Shown piece after piece: positions 12,133 through 24,714 of a stretch of DNA of 64,000 nt; the first letter of the stretch is position 1; every line of letters starts with the position of its first letter. The DNA lies in NCBI GenBank assembly GCA_037447655.1, contig JBBHKE010000089.1, positions 102,679 through 166,678 of the forward strand, read 5' to 3'. A program made the position numbers and the translations under genes. The stretch is from Zygnema cylindricum. Lineage: Eukaryota; Streptophyta; Zygnematophyceae; Zygnematales; Zygnemataceae. The notes under the pieces were generated by a model. That model saw only the letters and a program-made list of their open reading frames with translations, was not told the origin of the DNA and did not search any database.

Positions 12133-15100
12133 CTCCCCTTATTTTCTAGTCACTCTTTATTTTAAGACCACACTTCTTCCTGCAAAAAAATAGTTTAGGG
12201 GAAGGCACAGATTTGGTCATCATATCTGCTACCATTTCACTATCTGGTTTATACTCCAAACTAGTTTATTTGTTTTCTACTTTCTCCCTAACAAAGCTAA
12301 CTCTGATGTCCATGTGTTTGGCTTTAAAGTGATGTTTAGGAATGGCAGAAATGGCAATGGCTTCTTCATTATCACAAAACACCTTTTGGACACCACTCTT
12401 AAGATTGACCAAGCTCACCAAGCAAAGACTTGACCCACATTAATTCTTTTACAGCAGAGCAAGAAGCCATGTACTCAGCCTCCATGGTGGACTGAGCAAT
12501 GACCTTTTGCTGCCATGTACGCAGCCTCCATGGTGGATTGAGCAATGACCTTTTGCTGTTTGCTGCTCCAGCAGCAAGCCCCATCACCCACATATGATAC
12601 ATATCCAAACGTGCATCTCCTTATAGGAGCATCCCCATAGCTGGCATCACTCCAAGTGGTGATGTCAGTATTGTTCCCACCCAAATGCAACCATAGATCC
12701 CTAGTCCCTATGAGATATCTAAGGACTCTCTTAGCTGCCTCCCAATCTTTTTTAGTGGGAGCATTCAGACTCCTACTTAGTACTCATACAGCTGCGGCTA
12801 TGTCCGGACGGACCAATTCATGAAATATATTAGGTTGCCCACTACTTGTCTATAAGGGATGGTCTGCATAAATATTTTCTCTTCCGAGCCTACCTCATCA
12901 TCTAAGATTATAACTCCCAGTTCCACACTCCCCTCACTTCCCATCTTTAATTCCATAGGAGTGGTACAACTATTAGCCTTGTCCATTTGGAATTTTTCTA
13001 ACATGTTTCCAATGGCCTCCTTTTGAGTTAATCTTATTATCTTTCTATCTCTCTCTCTCTCTACCTGAATTTCCAAAATATACCTTGCTTCTCCCATATC
13101 GTTCATCTCAAATCTTTCTTTTAGATCATTTTTCAACTTATTTATTTTATCCATAGATTTACTTAAAACAAGCAAATCATCAACATAAATTGCAATAAAA
13201 ATAATTCCTTTCGCATCTTCAAACAAATAAATGGAGTGATCTGAGCTGATCCGAATATATCCCAAACCTGTAAGAAACTCATCAAGCTTCTTGTTCCATT
13301 GTCGGGGCGCCTGTTTCAGCCGATACAAAGATTTGATCAATCGGCATACCTTGCTTTCCTCCCCTTGCTCTACAAATCCCTCGGGCTGTCGCATAAAAAT
13401 TTCCTCTTCTAACTCTCCATGTAGGAAGGCCGTCTTGATGTCCATCTGATGCACTTCCATGTCTTTAGCTGCCTCCATACTCAGAAGTATCCGAACCGAG
13501 GGAAACTTGACGACCGAAGCAAAAGTCTCCTCGTAGTCAATTCCCTCTTTCAGGGTAAATCCCTTTGCCACTAGCCGAGCCTTGTAGCCCTCAATGGTGT
13601 TATCCGTGTTGAATTTCAGCTTAAATACCCACTTACACCCAATTGGCTCCCTGTCAGGAGGACAATCCACCAATTCCCACGTATCGGCCGACATAATTGA
13701 GGCCATCTCCTCATTAATACCTGTCTTCCTCCGGTCTCTCTCCGGACAAGTCATTGCCTCATTAAAAGTTTGAGGTTCATCGGAGTGATACAGTTTGGTT
13801 ACCTTATTGTTAACTTGTCTCTCTTCTTGTCTTTTGCTTCTTTTTCTTCCTACCTCAAACTCGGTTGCCAGAATAGATGGCTCCCTTGGATTCTTCCGAA
13901 CAGTTTCTACTACTCCCCTATCCCTTGTTTACGGGTCGATTTCCACCACGTGTTCCGCTTCGGTTGGAGTTGATACTAGGGGTTCCACATTTGGGTCCTT
14001 CTCGATCTGATATATACCTCCAAGATCATCATCTTCTTGAAATCTTAGATAGTTAGGAAGCTCGAAGTCATCAGAATTTTCTGACTCAAATCTGATTCTG
14101 ACTGTCTTTGTATGCTTAAAGGGATTTATAGATTTCCCTTCATTTATAACCACTAGATGCTTCACTAGGATAATATCCTCTCTTTTGAGATCATAAACTC
14201 TATATCCTTTTACATCTTCATCATATCCTAATAGATATCGTGGTTTTCCTTTTGGGTCTAACTTCCAGTTTGACTAATTTGTGTCTAAACTGAACACTTG
14301 ACTACCGAAAACCTTTAAGTGTGAAACATCTAGTTTTCGGCCTATCCATCTCTCATAGGGTGTTTGGCCTTTTACTGCCAAAGTAAGAACTCTATTCTTG
14401 AGATAATTTGTACAGTTCATTGCTTCAGCCCAAAACTTCTTTCCTATCTTCTTATCTGACAACATACTCCTATCACTATCACTCAGTGTTTTATTTAATC
14501 TTTCAGCTACACCATCGTGCTCAGGATTTTCAGGAACTGTCTTTTGGTGTTGCACTCCATCTTCTCTCAGAAAATCCTCAAACTAGTTAGAGGTATACTC
14601 TCCACCATTGTCACTCTTAACTCTCTCGAGTGAGGTTTCATGGAGTTTTTCACTCCATGCTTTATATTGTCTAAAACATTCCTGAGCCTCTGACTTATTT
14701 CTCAAAAAATACACCTTGGAATACCGAGACCAATCATCGGTGATAGTCATCATAAATCTCTTCCCCCCGGCCCCCAAATATCTGTGTGTACTAAATCTAG
14801 AATATTTTCTCCCTTATAGGTGGCAGTTTTTGGGAAGGGTAACCTGTGTGCTTTACCTTGAGCACATCCACTACAATCATTTAGATTCTCACTTTCACGG
14901 AATTGAATCCCTTCCACTACTCCCATCTTTTTCATCTCTCTTAACTTATTTAGATTCACATGCCCAAGCCTCTTATGCCACAACATTATATCATGAACAC
15001 CAGCATAATAAAGTTTCTTCTTTTCATTGCTTAAAATTAGCCTAAACATCCCTTGGCTACCTTTTTCAGCAGTGAAATAAACTTCCTCCTCAAAATTAAC

Positions 15101-16512
15101 AGTAAAGACTCATTTTCTAGTGCTAGTATTAAAACCCTTATCATCTAATACAGACGTAGAGATGAGGTTTTTGATCAACTCCGGAATAAACAATACATCG
15201 GAGAATGTAACTATGGGTGTCTTTCCTTCTACTAACACTTTCAGATCTACCAATACTACAAGAGTAGTAGTGACTATCCTCCCATCCCCGTACTCTATCT
15301 TTACGGGGGGAATCTTTCTTATCTTAGTGAACAGGTGTTTATCCTTACACATGTGCATGGAGGCACTTGAATCTACAATCTAGCCTGCTTCACCTTTTAA
15401 TCCACCGAAACCACATTTCTGCTTTCGTTGAATTTCGACCTCGTTTTTCGCTTCCAACTCCTCATCCAATAGGAGTTCATCGCCCTCGTCCTCGAATTCC
15501 GCCTCATGTACCTGTGTCACCAAGGCCTTTTTCTTTTCTCTCGGGGGTCCATCGGCCTGCCCATCCTTTAACTGCAACTCGGTTAACTTAGTGCACTCAA
15601 CCATATAGTGCCCTGGTTTCTTACAAAAATGGCACAAACCCTTGGGAGTCCTTGGTCCGAACTCCTCGGTCTGATTTTTCTGCCACTCCCCTCGATAATT
15701 TCCAACTTGTTTCCTAGAATCATTGTTCCTCCAATCGGTCCCAGCTGCCAAGGCTTGCCCACTCTTTCCTCCCGTTCGGATCTCAATCGTATTCTCCCAA
15801 ACGAGAATCATCCCCACCACTAAATTCCAAATCCACCTTGAATCCGGCAATTCTGCACACGGTTGACTATGTTTTCGAACTCATCTGGTAACTTCATGAG
15901 CAAACAGTTAACCTTCATCTTTTCAGTTTTAACTTGTCCAACACTCTCTAGCTCCATAAAAAGTCTTGCAGGCTCATTACAAAATTCCTACATCTTCCCC
16001 CATTGTATACATATGCATTTATTTTCTGATCAGCCAACTGCTGTTGCTGGATTATACCACTTCGGTACATCTCTATGAGAGCCACCCAAAGATCGGATGC
16101 CCTCTCTACCTGCAAATGAGGAGATGCAAGCCTTTGAGTAAGATGGCGGAGGATGAAGTGCTTTGCCGCCATATTTTTGTAGTCCCAGGTATCGATATCG
16201 TTCTCCTCGTTCCTCGGAAAATGTGACATGAATGCAGAAGCAGTTGCTATTGGTGTGACAGTCTCCTTCTCCTTTCCTTTGTCCACCACCTCCTCTTCCT
16301 TTTTCTCCTCCGTTGAAGATGGATCTGCATCTCTGGTGAATATGCTTCCTGTAAACCGTGGAGGGATCCAAAGACTTGATGGACGCCTCACCCGTCCACT
16401 CATTATTCCCCCAAACCGTTTCTCACATAGAGCTCTTGTTATCATACTTTCCCATTATATGAAGCCAAATCCATTTAAAAAAATGGGCACCCTGGAGGGT
16501 GGGCCCATAACC
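12133..16512 (-). pseudogene. Copia copy 1 gag-pol remnant
   Basis: Read from 16512 down, recognisable pieces appear in several frames: gag N-terminus (near 16445-15948), CCHC knuckle CHFCKKPGHYMVEC (near 15640), protease core and HHCC integrase zinc finger (near 15049-14750), integrase core (14777-14274), and reverse transcriptase with YVDDLL plus part of RNase H (13754-12399). A duplicated segment around QQKVIAQSTMEA lies near 12490-12560. Many stops and frameshifts mean it cannot encode a working polyprotein. The initiator tRNA-Met anticodon-arm match is at 16498-16512. Confidence 0.88.
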
Positions 16513-17539
16513 TACAACACTGAGACCTCCATAGGTCCTCAGAGTACGCAGCTCATACGAAGCATCTAGGATAACCCTGACCCCTTTGTGTTTCAGCAAG
16601 AATAACTACCACCCTTGCAGACAAAAACTCTAACCACATTTACCCTTGTAAAGGCAAGACTCCCTTGAGTCTATAGCAAAAAAATCTCTGAATTTTCTCC
16701 CCTGAGGAGTAAGTTATGGAGGGTCAACGTTGACATTTTGTACACAACCTCTGTGGGAGAGAGGATTTAATATACCAAATTTTTCTAAGTCCTATCTCTC
16801 ACTAAAACTCTATGTAATGCAGTACGGCACCAATCATAATATTGTATCGTACAAAATGGTACAGGTGTGGTGTACTTTTTGTACGACCATTGTACGACAT
16901 GGCCAACAAGTCGAGACATGTCGTTTTTGGATTCATTCCTGTAATCCTCGGAGATGTCGTAATCCAATATGATTGTGCCACATGTCAAACGATGTGACGT
17001 CGACCAAAAATCGCCGAAAACCCATTCCGCGATCTCGGCATGCTTCGCGGCCGTCCGATTAAATCGGATTTCAATCGTAGCCGTCATAAATAGTTGCGCG
17101 ATATTTGTTTCGCCTTCGAAACAAAGTGCGCGGTATACGTTTCAGCTGTTCCGTACGCTGTACAACACAAACTGTATCTATGTCCCAAATATCGCGTTAA
17201 ATGAAATAGCCTACGTGAAAGCATTTATATAATTATCAAACCCTATATCGTATATCTTTGATTTAGTCTAATTGGCTTAAGGGTACCGGCTGTTTTGACG
17301 GACGGCAGGTACCAAGTTCAAATCCCAGGTTGGTCAATCACTATTTTGGTAAATCTACCACTCTAATGTCTTTCCCCGTTTGGATAACATAGGCGACCAT
17401 GGCTCTATCTCCTTCTCCAACTTTCAGTGATTGCGACAAGTGTGGGAGCTGGAGAGAGGAGTTAGAGGCAAAATGCCTCTACTTCTTTTCTGCATTTTAC
17501 AAAACCTTGAAAGTACTAAAATAACTTTTAATTTCTAGA
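16513..17539 (-). repeat. Copia copy 1, 5' LTR (right in window)
   Basis: Related to the LTR at 11103-12132 along its whole length. The plus-strand A-box TGGCTTAAGGG is at 17273-17283 and B-box-like AGTTCAAATCC at 17315-17325. The outer end reads TTCTAGA where the family has TTCTACA, followed by the ACACT target duplication. Confidence 0.87.
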
Positions 17540-17544
17540 ACACT

Positions 17545-18562
17545 ATATGGTATTAATGTGGGGCGAATTCAACTTGGGAACTAGCATACAACTATGAGAG
17601 TTGTGGAGATTAATCCTTTTTGGATAGTGTTTCCCTTCTTCAAAATAACACATACATAATCGTGAGTTTGTTACTTTTTGGTTTTGCAACCTCCATTATT
17701 GTTGAAGTTTTTCTTTGTGTATGATTTTGCAAAATCTTTTAATTTTTTCAGCCATTTTTTCCAATGGATGATGAAAATTTTGAATACGGAAAAGAAATGG
17801 GCATAAATACTGGAATAATTTTCTCATTATTTTCTCTTCATTTTGTACTTCATTAGTATGTTGGAGTACTTTAGAGCAAAATCGTGATTACTCGGCATGC
17901 TACCAAAATGTCACAAGTTACTAGAAAAATAAAATTAATTTCTGCCCCTCTCTCTCTCTCTCTCTCTTTCAAAGGATAAGACGTTTTTTGTTGTCTAGGA
18001 CTTGTGATAAAAATATTATTAAGCTGAAAGCTACACCTATTTATCATTAAGCATCAAAATCAACAAGGCGAAAGCAATACAAACTTAGTGTCCTACTGTC
18101 AATACTGTCGATAGTCTTTTCTATAGATTGTTTTTTAATTGATTCTGAAGTTATACATGTTGTGAATGAAAAACCTGTTCCGATTGTGGATGGCGACTTT
18201 TCTTCATCGTCTGGCTTTTTTCTATCTGGATTGGAGGTTAGTGTTACAAAAATATAAACAATTTGGAAAAAGAGAACTCTTCATTTTGCAAGTGTTTTTA
18301 TCGTATTTTACACACATATTATGGTTTTTTATATTAGTTATTTAATAGTATGCATTCCACAAAAAATGTAATGGTTATTAAATCTACCATTACTATTGTA
18401 TAGGGAATTTGACATGTAAAACATATATGTTAAATAGATTACACAATTATTGAACTATTGTGGTTGATTACGGATCGAATTTAAGCACAATCGAAACAAT
18501 TGGTAAGCACAATTGTAATAATACACTAAATTTATTTCGTGTTGGGTATGCAAAATGAAAAC
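17545..18562. other. Intergenic AT-rich DNA with a short CT microsatellite
   Basis: About 1 kb of AT-rich sequence. A (CT)n run lies near 17946-17968. No exon, RNA gene or element end was recognised. Confidence 0.5.
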
Positions 18563-19612
18563 TGTAGAAATTAATGGTTTTAAAGTATTTTCTAGGTCTG
18601 AATAGAAATAAAGAAGCTGAGGCAGTCTACCTCTAACTTCTCTCTCCAAACTCTCAAACTTGTCGCAGTCACTGAGAAATTGGAGAGGAAGCTAGAGCCA
18701 TGGCTACCTAGGCTATCCTGAGGTTTACGGGAAAATTATATTAGATAGGGAATTATTTACTAAAAGGTATGTGCCGGCCACAGGATTTGATCCTGGTACC
18801 TGCCGGGTGACAGATAGTAGATAGCCGGTAGCCTTAGCCGTTAAGTCTAGAAGTAGTATTAAGTATTATATAGTACGATAATTAATTAAACATTAATTCG
18901 TAGGATAAATCATCTAACTATAATTGTTAACGGGACACATAGATCTAGTAGTATAAAAACACGAATTGCCGTACGAATAAGAAATTAATACCGCGCATTG
19001 ATTTCTTAAGCGAAACAAATACCGCGCAGGTATTTATTATGGCTACGATCAAATGCGAGATTAATCGGTCGGTCGGAATTAGCGCCAAGATCGCGGAAGA
19101 AGAATTCGGCGGTTTGTGGGCATTGCCACATCGGATGACACGTGGCGATGTTACATTGGAGCGCTGTATCTCCGAGGATTAAAGGAGCGAATCCGGACAT
19201 ACCACGTGTGGACATTTTGGCTATGTCGTACAATGTCCGTACATAAAGTACACTGGCAGCTGTACTTTTGCTTACGGAACTATAACGTGATTGGTTCCGC
19301 ACACCAGTAGATAGAGTCTGTGAGAGAGATAGGACTTCGAAAAATTAGAAGATAGGACCCTCTCTCCCAAAGAGCTTTTGTATAAAAGGTCAACTTTGAC
19401 CTTCCATAACTTAGTGCTCAAGGGAGTAAATTCAAAGATTCTTTTTGCTATCGACTCAGGGGAGTCTTGCCTTCATAGGGGTGCAGGTGGTCAGAGTTTT
19501 TGTCTGCCACGGTGGTCAGTTGTTTTTGCTGAAACACGAAGGGGTCAGGATTATCCTAGAGGCTTCTTGGAAGCTGTCCACTCTGAGGACTTATGGAGGT
19601 CTCAGAGTTTCA
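18563..19612 (+). repeat. Solo LTR of the copia copy 2 family, plus orientation
   Basis: It begins TGTAGAAATTAATGG and ends GGTCTCAGAGTTTCA, about 1050 bp, matching the LTR of copy 2 in the element sense. No gag-pol lies beside it. It carries the antisense tRNA-like module (minus-strand CAGGATCAAATCCTG hairpin near 18781-18797 plus GGCTAAGGCTACCGG upstream) and the GTAC-rich stem near 19215-19282. I could not find a clean target duplication, so a rearranged remnant is also possible. Confidence 0.8.
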
Positions 19613-20081
19613 TTATAAATACTTGCGCGATATTTGTTTTGTTGCAAAAAACATGCGTGGTATTCGTTTTGAAATGATGTCGTACTTCATATTTTAAAAG
19701 AACTGTATCTATGCCCGCGGTATCCCGTCTTAGTTAAATGAATTTGTTCCTTTCTAAATGTATATATATCCATCACATACTATAACACTTAGCATTGGTC
19801 CTAGTCTAATAGGATAGAGCTAACCGCTGTCGGTCAGTTTGATGACCGGTAGGTACCGGTGTCAAATCTCGGGTTTGTCATATATATTTTTAGAGTAACT
19901 AACTAAAAATAACTGCCTGTTGGACAAGGGCAGCCATGGATCAACCACCCTCTCTATCCTTTAGTGACTACAACAAGTATAGGGGCTAGATAGAGGAGGT
20001 GAAGGCAGGCAGACTGTCCTTTTCTTTTTACACTAACATATTACACCTAGAAAATACTCTAGGAATCTATCAATTTCAACA
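19613..20081 (-). repeat. Partial copia LTR fragment, minus orientation
   Basis: It begins mid-LTR (ATAAATACTTGCGCGATATT corresponds to 17085 onward in copy 1) and ends CTAGAAAATACTC then TTTCAACA, the LTR terminus. It contains a diverged tRNA-like module (GGATAGAGCTAACCG near 19811 and GTGTCAAATCTCGGG near 19858). The solo LTR at 18563 abuts it head to head. Confidence 0.7.
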
Positions 20082-20364
20082 AAATCTTGTCTATACGTTT
20101 GTGTTAGATGACAAAGAGTTTGATACCTTCACTATTGTTTTTGAAAAGTGTGTTTCGTGTGTACGCGCTGTTTCGTGCGTACACAATGTTTCATTAGAAC
20201 TTGACACGATTTTTATTGCGCAAGTTATATTGATTTACTGTGGAGGTTTGAATGGATTTGCTAATAAAGGGAGTAATGATACTAATTTTATTGGAACGTA
20301 CGATATTGGACTTCAAGTGACGGGAAAAAACTGAGGCGAATGTACGATTTGTGTAAAAGGAAAT
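20082..20364. other. Intergenic, nothing recognised
   Basis: A short reading frame crosses this stretch (19999-20334), but it resembles no known family and has no support. Confidence 0.4.
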
Positions 20365-20540
20365 AGACGTCGGATCGCGAAGCGATCCGACGTTAAGAAA
20401 TCGACGAGGATGGAATTGTACGTCGCACATACCAAACGTAATGCGACGGGCGACATTTGATGAATTGGACGCCGCCTAAGTTACGTACGGCGACGCCGTC
20501 AGTTTGGTAATTTTGGTGAGGGACGCGAAATCGCGTCCAT
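20365..20540. repeat. Cluster of CpG-rich perfect hairpins
   Basis: ACGTCGGATCGC-GAA-GCGATCCGACGT (about 20367-20393) is a perfect 12-bp stem with a 3-nt loop. GGACGCGA-AA-TCGCGTCC (about 20521-20538) is a perfect 8-bp stem. Between them lies the less perfect GACGCCGCC/GGCGACGCCGTC. The stretch is far richer in CpG than its surroundings. No coding frame explains it. Confidence 0.65.
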
Positions 20541-21976
20541 CACATGATATTTAATTTGAACGCTACAAATTTATTTTTTGAAATTCGTAAGGTTTGTAAA
20601 TATTTACAACAATGTTTTGTCCTATGTGTATTAATTATTAATGTAGATCTTGTCAAGCTCGTTGGCTTTACCTGCACTTCTTTATATCACCATGGATTTC
20701 CGGGCCCTTTCTCCCCTGTATGGTCATCGGAATACGGCAGACAGAGTGTACCCAGCCTTACAAAATCCTTCTAATATCCAAACTGAGCGGAAGGCATTTT
20801 ATTTCGCGCCTAACGGAGGCGGAACAACAAAGTTATTGCGTTACAAAGATTACAATTTGTGTTACGTGCCACCATTTTCACCTGTCACTTTGGGGGCTAC
20901 ATTGTGGAACGCCACGTAACTTTTGGGATAATCTTGTAGATTTTGCTGTTCAAGTCTGTAGGATGTTAGTTCAAGTCCACCAGACAAGAAAAGCATTTAT
21001 TACCTTGAGTCTAAGTTAGGCGTTTCACGTCCATTCAGAACTTTGTGCTCATAAGTGTATCATACAATGACATTTGGCTTCCAATCTCGCAAGAGCTAGT
21101 CGCATAACTTTTTGCCCAAAGTGTAGTACAACCTGTTTTGTCTTATATCCGTACGATAAGAATTCCTTGCCGCTGATTGTCTCCTGGTTTTGCTTTGACC
21201 TTGGTACTCTCAGTAGGACAAACTTTGCTTGAATAAGGCACTTGGTGCCTAAGGAGACAGGTTGTTGTTACAGTACTGTCTTCAAGAAAAACCCTAGAAA
21301 TTCCACAAAACTTTCTTGAGGAGAACTTTTGTTTTGTATGTGATTGTGACCTTATTGCCATCTTGGTTTACATCCGTCCTTTGTGGAAGTCGTAGTCCGG
21401 TTTGGTAGTTGGCACTATCTTTCCTGTTTAGGGGATTTGGGATTGGTGTTTGTTGGAAACCGAGAAGGGTCTTGCCGGTTCCAAGTTGCGAAAACCGAGG
21501 AGTCAAGGAGGCATTACCTGTTCCGGTGTCTGCTGGAGAGATTTCGTCTCCTCTTGTTGTTCGCGTTACGTTTTGGGGGTAGGTTGAGCTCGCTTGCTAT
21601 CATATTCCACATTTTGCCTTTATTCTCTATTTTTTTAGGGCAAGGTGATATTGTTAATTATGAGACAACATATCTATATTTTATCCTTTCATTATTTTGA
21701 GTGGAAGTATCTTTGTTCTCTCTTTCGTAGTCCTTTTTGAGGTTTCGGTTGGATTTCCTCCGGGGTTGATTACCAGAATCTTTTGTACCTGAATAGTGGA
21801 TTTTGAGAGAATATTTGTTACACTTTCATCAAACCGTCACAATACTGAAACAACATCCTGTCTCCTTTGTTTAGAGGAGATAAGAGCTTCTGTTTAGAGA
21901 ACATCATCTTCTTGTTAAGAGTTAGGATTCTTGTTATCGATAGTTGCCACAAGTACTGTCCATCAGTCATCACTCC

Positions 21977-22174
21977 ATGGGAGGGGGAGAAGCTCAAGAA
22001 AAAGAGGCTCCCGAAATCGGATCCGGTGAGCAAGATAGTCAGGGTACGTTTCCAACGGAGGAAGAGTCACAGTTGTCCGAGGAATCAGTCCCTTTTGCCT
22101 CACCTTTAAACATAGAACGGTTTCTTAAGGGAATGATGCCTCCAGCCATTGCAGCTGCAACTCCTCCAGAATAA
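21977..22174 (+). pseudogene. Gag-like ORF of unit A, truncated
   Basis: It starts MGGGEAQEKEAPEIGSGEQ, contains the motif LNIERFLKGMMP shared with unit B, and stops after 66 residues at a TAA. Past the stop, related coding fragments continue (PGRKELLALHNLHELKGKK near 22700), so the gene was longer. Gag-like is a judgement from composition (acidic N-terminus, proline run, basic end) and from position after an LTR-like leader. No known domain was recognised. Confidence 0.45.
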
Positions 22175-22692
22175 GCAGTGAGGCAACCGTTTCCTCCACC
22201 TCCACCTGTCTTTTCTCCTAAGGACTTCCCAACTTTGTTCCAGGTTGCCAGAGCCTAAGCCGAGGGAACGAAAGAGTCATCACCTACTGCACGCAAAAAG
22301 GGTCTGGCCCTTAAAGAAACAGTTGTCGGACATTTCCCGAAAGTTGGGTTCCACACTAGGTCTAAGGTTCCTAGGTAGGAGATCCCCATAGACCCCGAGA
22401 TTTTGGCATATCCTTCGGCCGTTGCAGCTGCAACTACTCCAGAATAAGTTGTGAGGCAACCCTCTCCTTCACATCCACCTGTCTTTTCTCCTAAGGACTT
22501 TCCAACTTTGTCCCAGGATGCCAGAGCCCAAGCCGAGGGAACGAAGGAGTCATCACCTATGCACGTCGGAAGGGTCTGGCCCTTAGCGAAACAGTTGTCG
22601 GGCATTTCCCTAAATTTGGGTTCCACACTAGGTTTAAGTTTCCTAGGTCGGAGATCCCCCTAGACCCCGAGATTTCGGCATATCCTCGTCGG
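22145..22692 (+). repeat. Tandem duplication of about 274 bp inside unit A
   Basis: TTGCAGCTGCAACT-CTCCAGAATAAG at about 22147 recurs at about 22421, and both copies run to a GAGATCCCC-TAGACCCCGAGATTT end (near 22379 and 22653). The copies have diverged by many substitutions, so the duplication is not recent. Confidence 0.75.
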
Positions 22693-22880
22693 CCGGGTCG
22701 GAAAGAGCTGTTGGCCCTTCACAATCTCCACGAGTTGAAGGGTAAGAAAGAGTTTGTCCAGAGGGTGGCTTGCATCGACCGCGCGCGGAGAGTCATGCCG
22801 CCAAGAGGGGTGGTAGAGATTCTTAGTAGCTCTTCCAAAAGCAGTTCCTCTCGGTCCATACTCTACCGACCTTAGAGAGA

Positions 22881-24640
22881 ACCTGTCAAGCTCGTGTGCA
22901 TTTTTGGCATTTGCGGGGCTTCATTCCACCTTGTACAGACTCTAGCGTACGGAGAGGGGGAAGACAGCCTGCTATATCAGATCTTTATATTTTCACCCTG
23001 GAGCACTACGCGATTGAGTTCACCTTGAACAGAGGCCGAACGGCGGAGTTAGTCCGGTGCAAAGTATTTGCTCTATTATATTGTGTGTTCTATGTAGCTC
23101 TAGTAGAGGGATATATTAGAAAATGACACGTAACCTTTGGGATTATCTCGTTGATCTTACTGTTAGGTATCAGTAGGATGTCAGTTCAGGCCCAATAGAC
23201 GGGCAAAGCATTTATGACGTTGGGTCAAAGTTAGGCGGTTTCAAGTCGAGCCAGAACATTGTTGACCTTTTGTGTATTATAGGAGGACCTTCGGCCGCTT
23301 ATCGAGCCGAAACCAGTCGTCTATATTTTAGCCCTGAGTGAAGTACTGACTGTCTTGTGTGGTGTGCGTGCGGTAACGATTGCTGGCCGCTGATTAGCTT
23401 GCCACATTGCTTTGACTTTGGCAACTGCAATAGGACAAACTCTGATTGTATAAGGCACTTGGGGTCGCGGGAGACATGTTGCTTTTTCAGTTCTGTCTCC
23501 TGAGAAAACACGCTAGAGAATTAAATCAACCTTTGTGTTGGAGAATTGTTGCATTGTGTCGTTGACTCTATTGCCATCTTTGTTTTGGATTGTCTTTTGT
23601 GGAGACCGTAGCTCGGGTGGGTGGTTGGCACTATTCTCTCTTCGGGCGGTTTGGATTTTCGTTGTTTGAAACTTAGAAGAGTCTTCTCGGATCTGTACGC
23701 TAGAACCGAGGGGTGAGGGAGACTCATACCTGTCTTCAAGGCCATTTGAAGAGTTTCCTTCATCTGGGTTTGGTCATCTTTGCACTCCAAGGTATGTTTG
23801 CTTGTTTCACCATTATTATTTACCTATATCTTATTCCAGTATGTGGGGCAAGGTGATATTGTTAAATGTGAAAGAGCCCATTTTTATTGTTTTTATATTT
23901 TTGCGTGGGAGTTATTTGCGTACTCTTATGGTCGTCATTGGGTTTCTATCCTGAGTTCTTGGGGGCCAGATCAAACGACTATCCTTCCTTCCCAATTCTT
24001 TGGAGAGTGGTCAGGGGAGTAGCATTTATTCTGCTTCCGGTGGGAAAAAGCACAGATTTCAAAAAGCCACCTGTCCCCTTTTGTTTAAGAGGATAGCTTT
24101 TTAGGGTGGTGGATTTTATCCGGGAGATCTAGCTCATCTGCTCCTCTAAGTCATGGGCGGAGGAGAAGCTCCGGATAGGGATCCTTCCGGTGTTAGTTTG
24201 GAAGAACAGGAAAGACAAGAAGGGGTAGCACAATAGGAAGAGTCACAGGTGCTTGAGGAATCGGTCCCTTTCACCTCTGCTTTGAACATTGAACAGTTTC
24301 TTAAGGGGATGATGCCCAAGCCGATTGTAGTCGAGACTTCTCCGAGGCAGATAGAGAGGCCACCCTCACCCCCACCTCCTCCAATCTTTTCCCTTGAAAA
24401 ATTTCGGACGTTGTCCGAGGCCGCCAGGCCTAGGGCCACGACGAAGGTAGAAAGACAAACTTTATCTCCCCAATCTCGTAGAAAGGGTTTGGCTCACAAG
24501 GAAGCGGTCCCAGGCCACCCTCCCGCGGTTGTACGTTACACCACATCCAAGGCTCCTCTAGTTAAGACATTCATCGACCCAAGACTATTGGCGGACCCTA
24601 ACCGACCTGGTCGTAAGGAGATTGTTAAAAAGAGGTAATT
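22881..24640 (+). repeat. Retroelement-like unit B, second direct copy
   Basis: The leader is homologous to unit A from about 23130 (ACACGTAACCTTTGGGATTAT), and the gag-like frame is longer than in A. The two units lie head to tail at a spacing of about 2.2 kb. Confidence 0.6.
24153..24638 (+). pseudogene. Gag-like ORF of unit B with one in-frame stop
   Basis: The start codon is 24153. The frame is open to 24638 (about 161 codons) except for one TAG at 24234-24236. The protein has an acidic, glutamate-rich N-terminal third, LNIEQFLKGMMPKPIVV, a proline run (PPSPPPPPIFSLEKF) and a basic C-terminal end (RPGRKEIVKKR). Shared motifs with unit A show that the frame was once coding. Function unknown; a retroelement capsid-like protein is the best guess. 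Confidence 0.5.
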
Positions 24641-24714
24641 AATAGTTCACTTCCCTATTTTAGTTTCGCTTTAAAGAAAGAGAGTGAGGACCAAAGGCGC
24701 GCCATCGCTGCCGC

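Larger units (their letters stand above)
11098..17544 (-). mobile_element. Ty1/copia retrotransposon copy 1, decayed full-length element
   Basis: Two LTRs (11103-12132 and 16513-17539, about 1030 bp) flank a minus-strand gag-pol remnant. A 5-bp target duplication ACACT is at 11098-11102 and 17540-17544. Terminal dinucleotides have decayed (TGCAAC and TACAAC instead of TGTAAC). It belongs to the same family as copy 2 at 25403-31838: protein identity is high but many stops and frameshifts have accumulated, and its LTRs differ from each other at many sites, so it is much older. Confidence 0.9.
20640..22880 (+). repeat. Retroelement-like unit A, first of two direct copies
   Basis: The copy A stretch from CACGTAACTTTTGGGATAAT (near 20914) through ATTGAACG-TTTCTTAAGGG (near 22110) is repeated with strong similarity in unit B from 23130 to 24310. 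Each unit has a long non-coding leader followed by an ATG-initiated, acidic, proline-rich gag-like ORF. LTR, LARD or solo-LTR status is not resolved. Confidence 0.6.
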
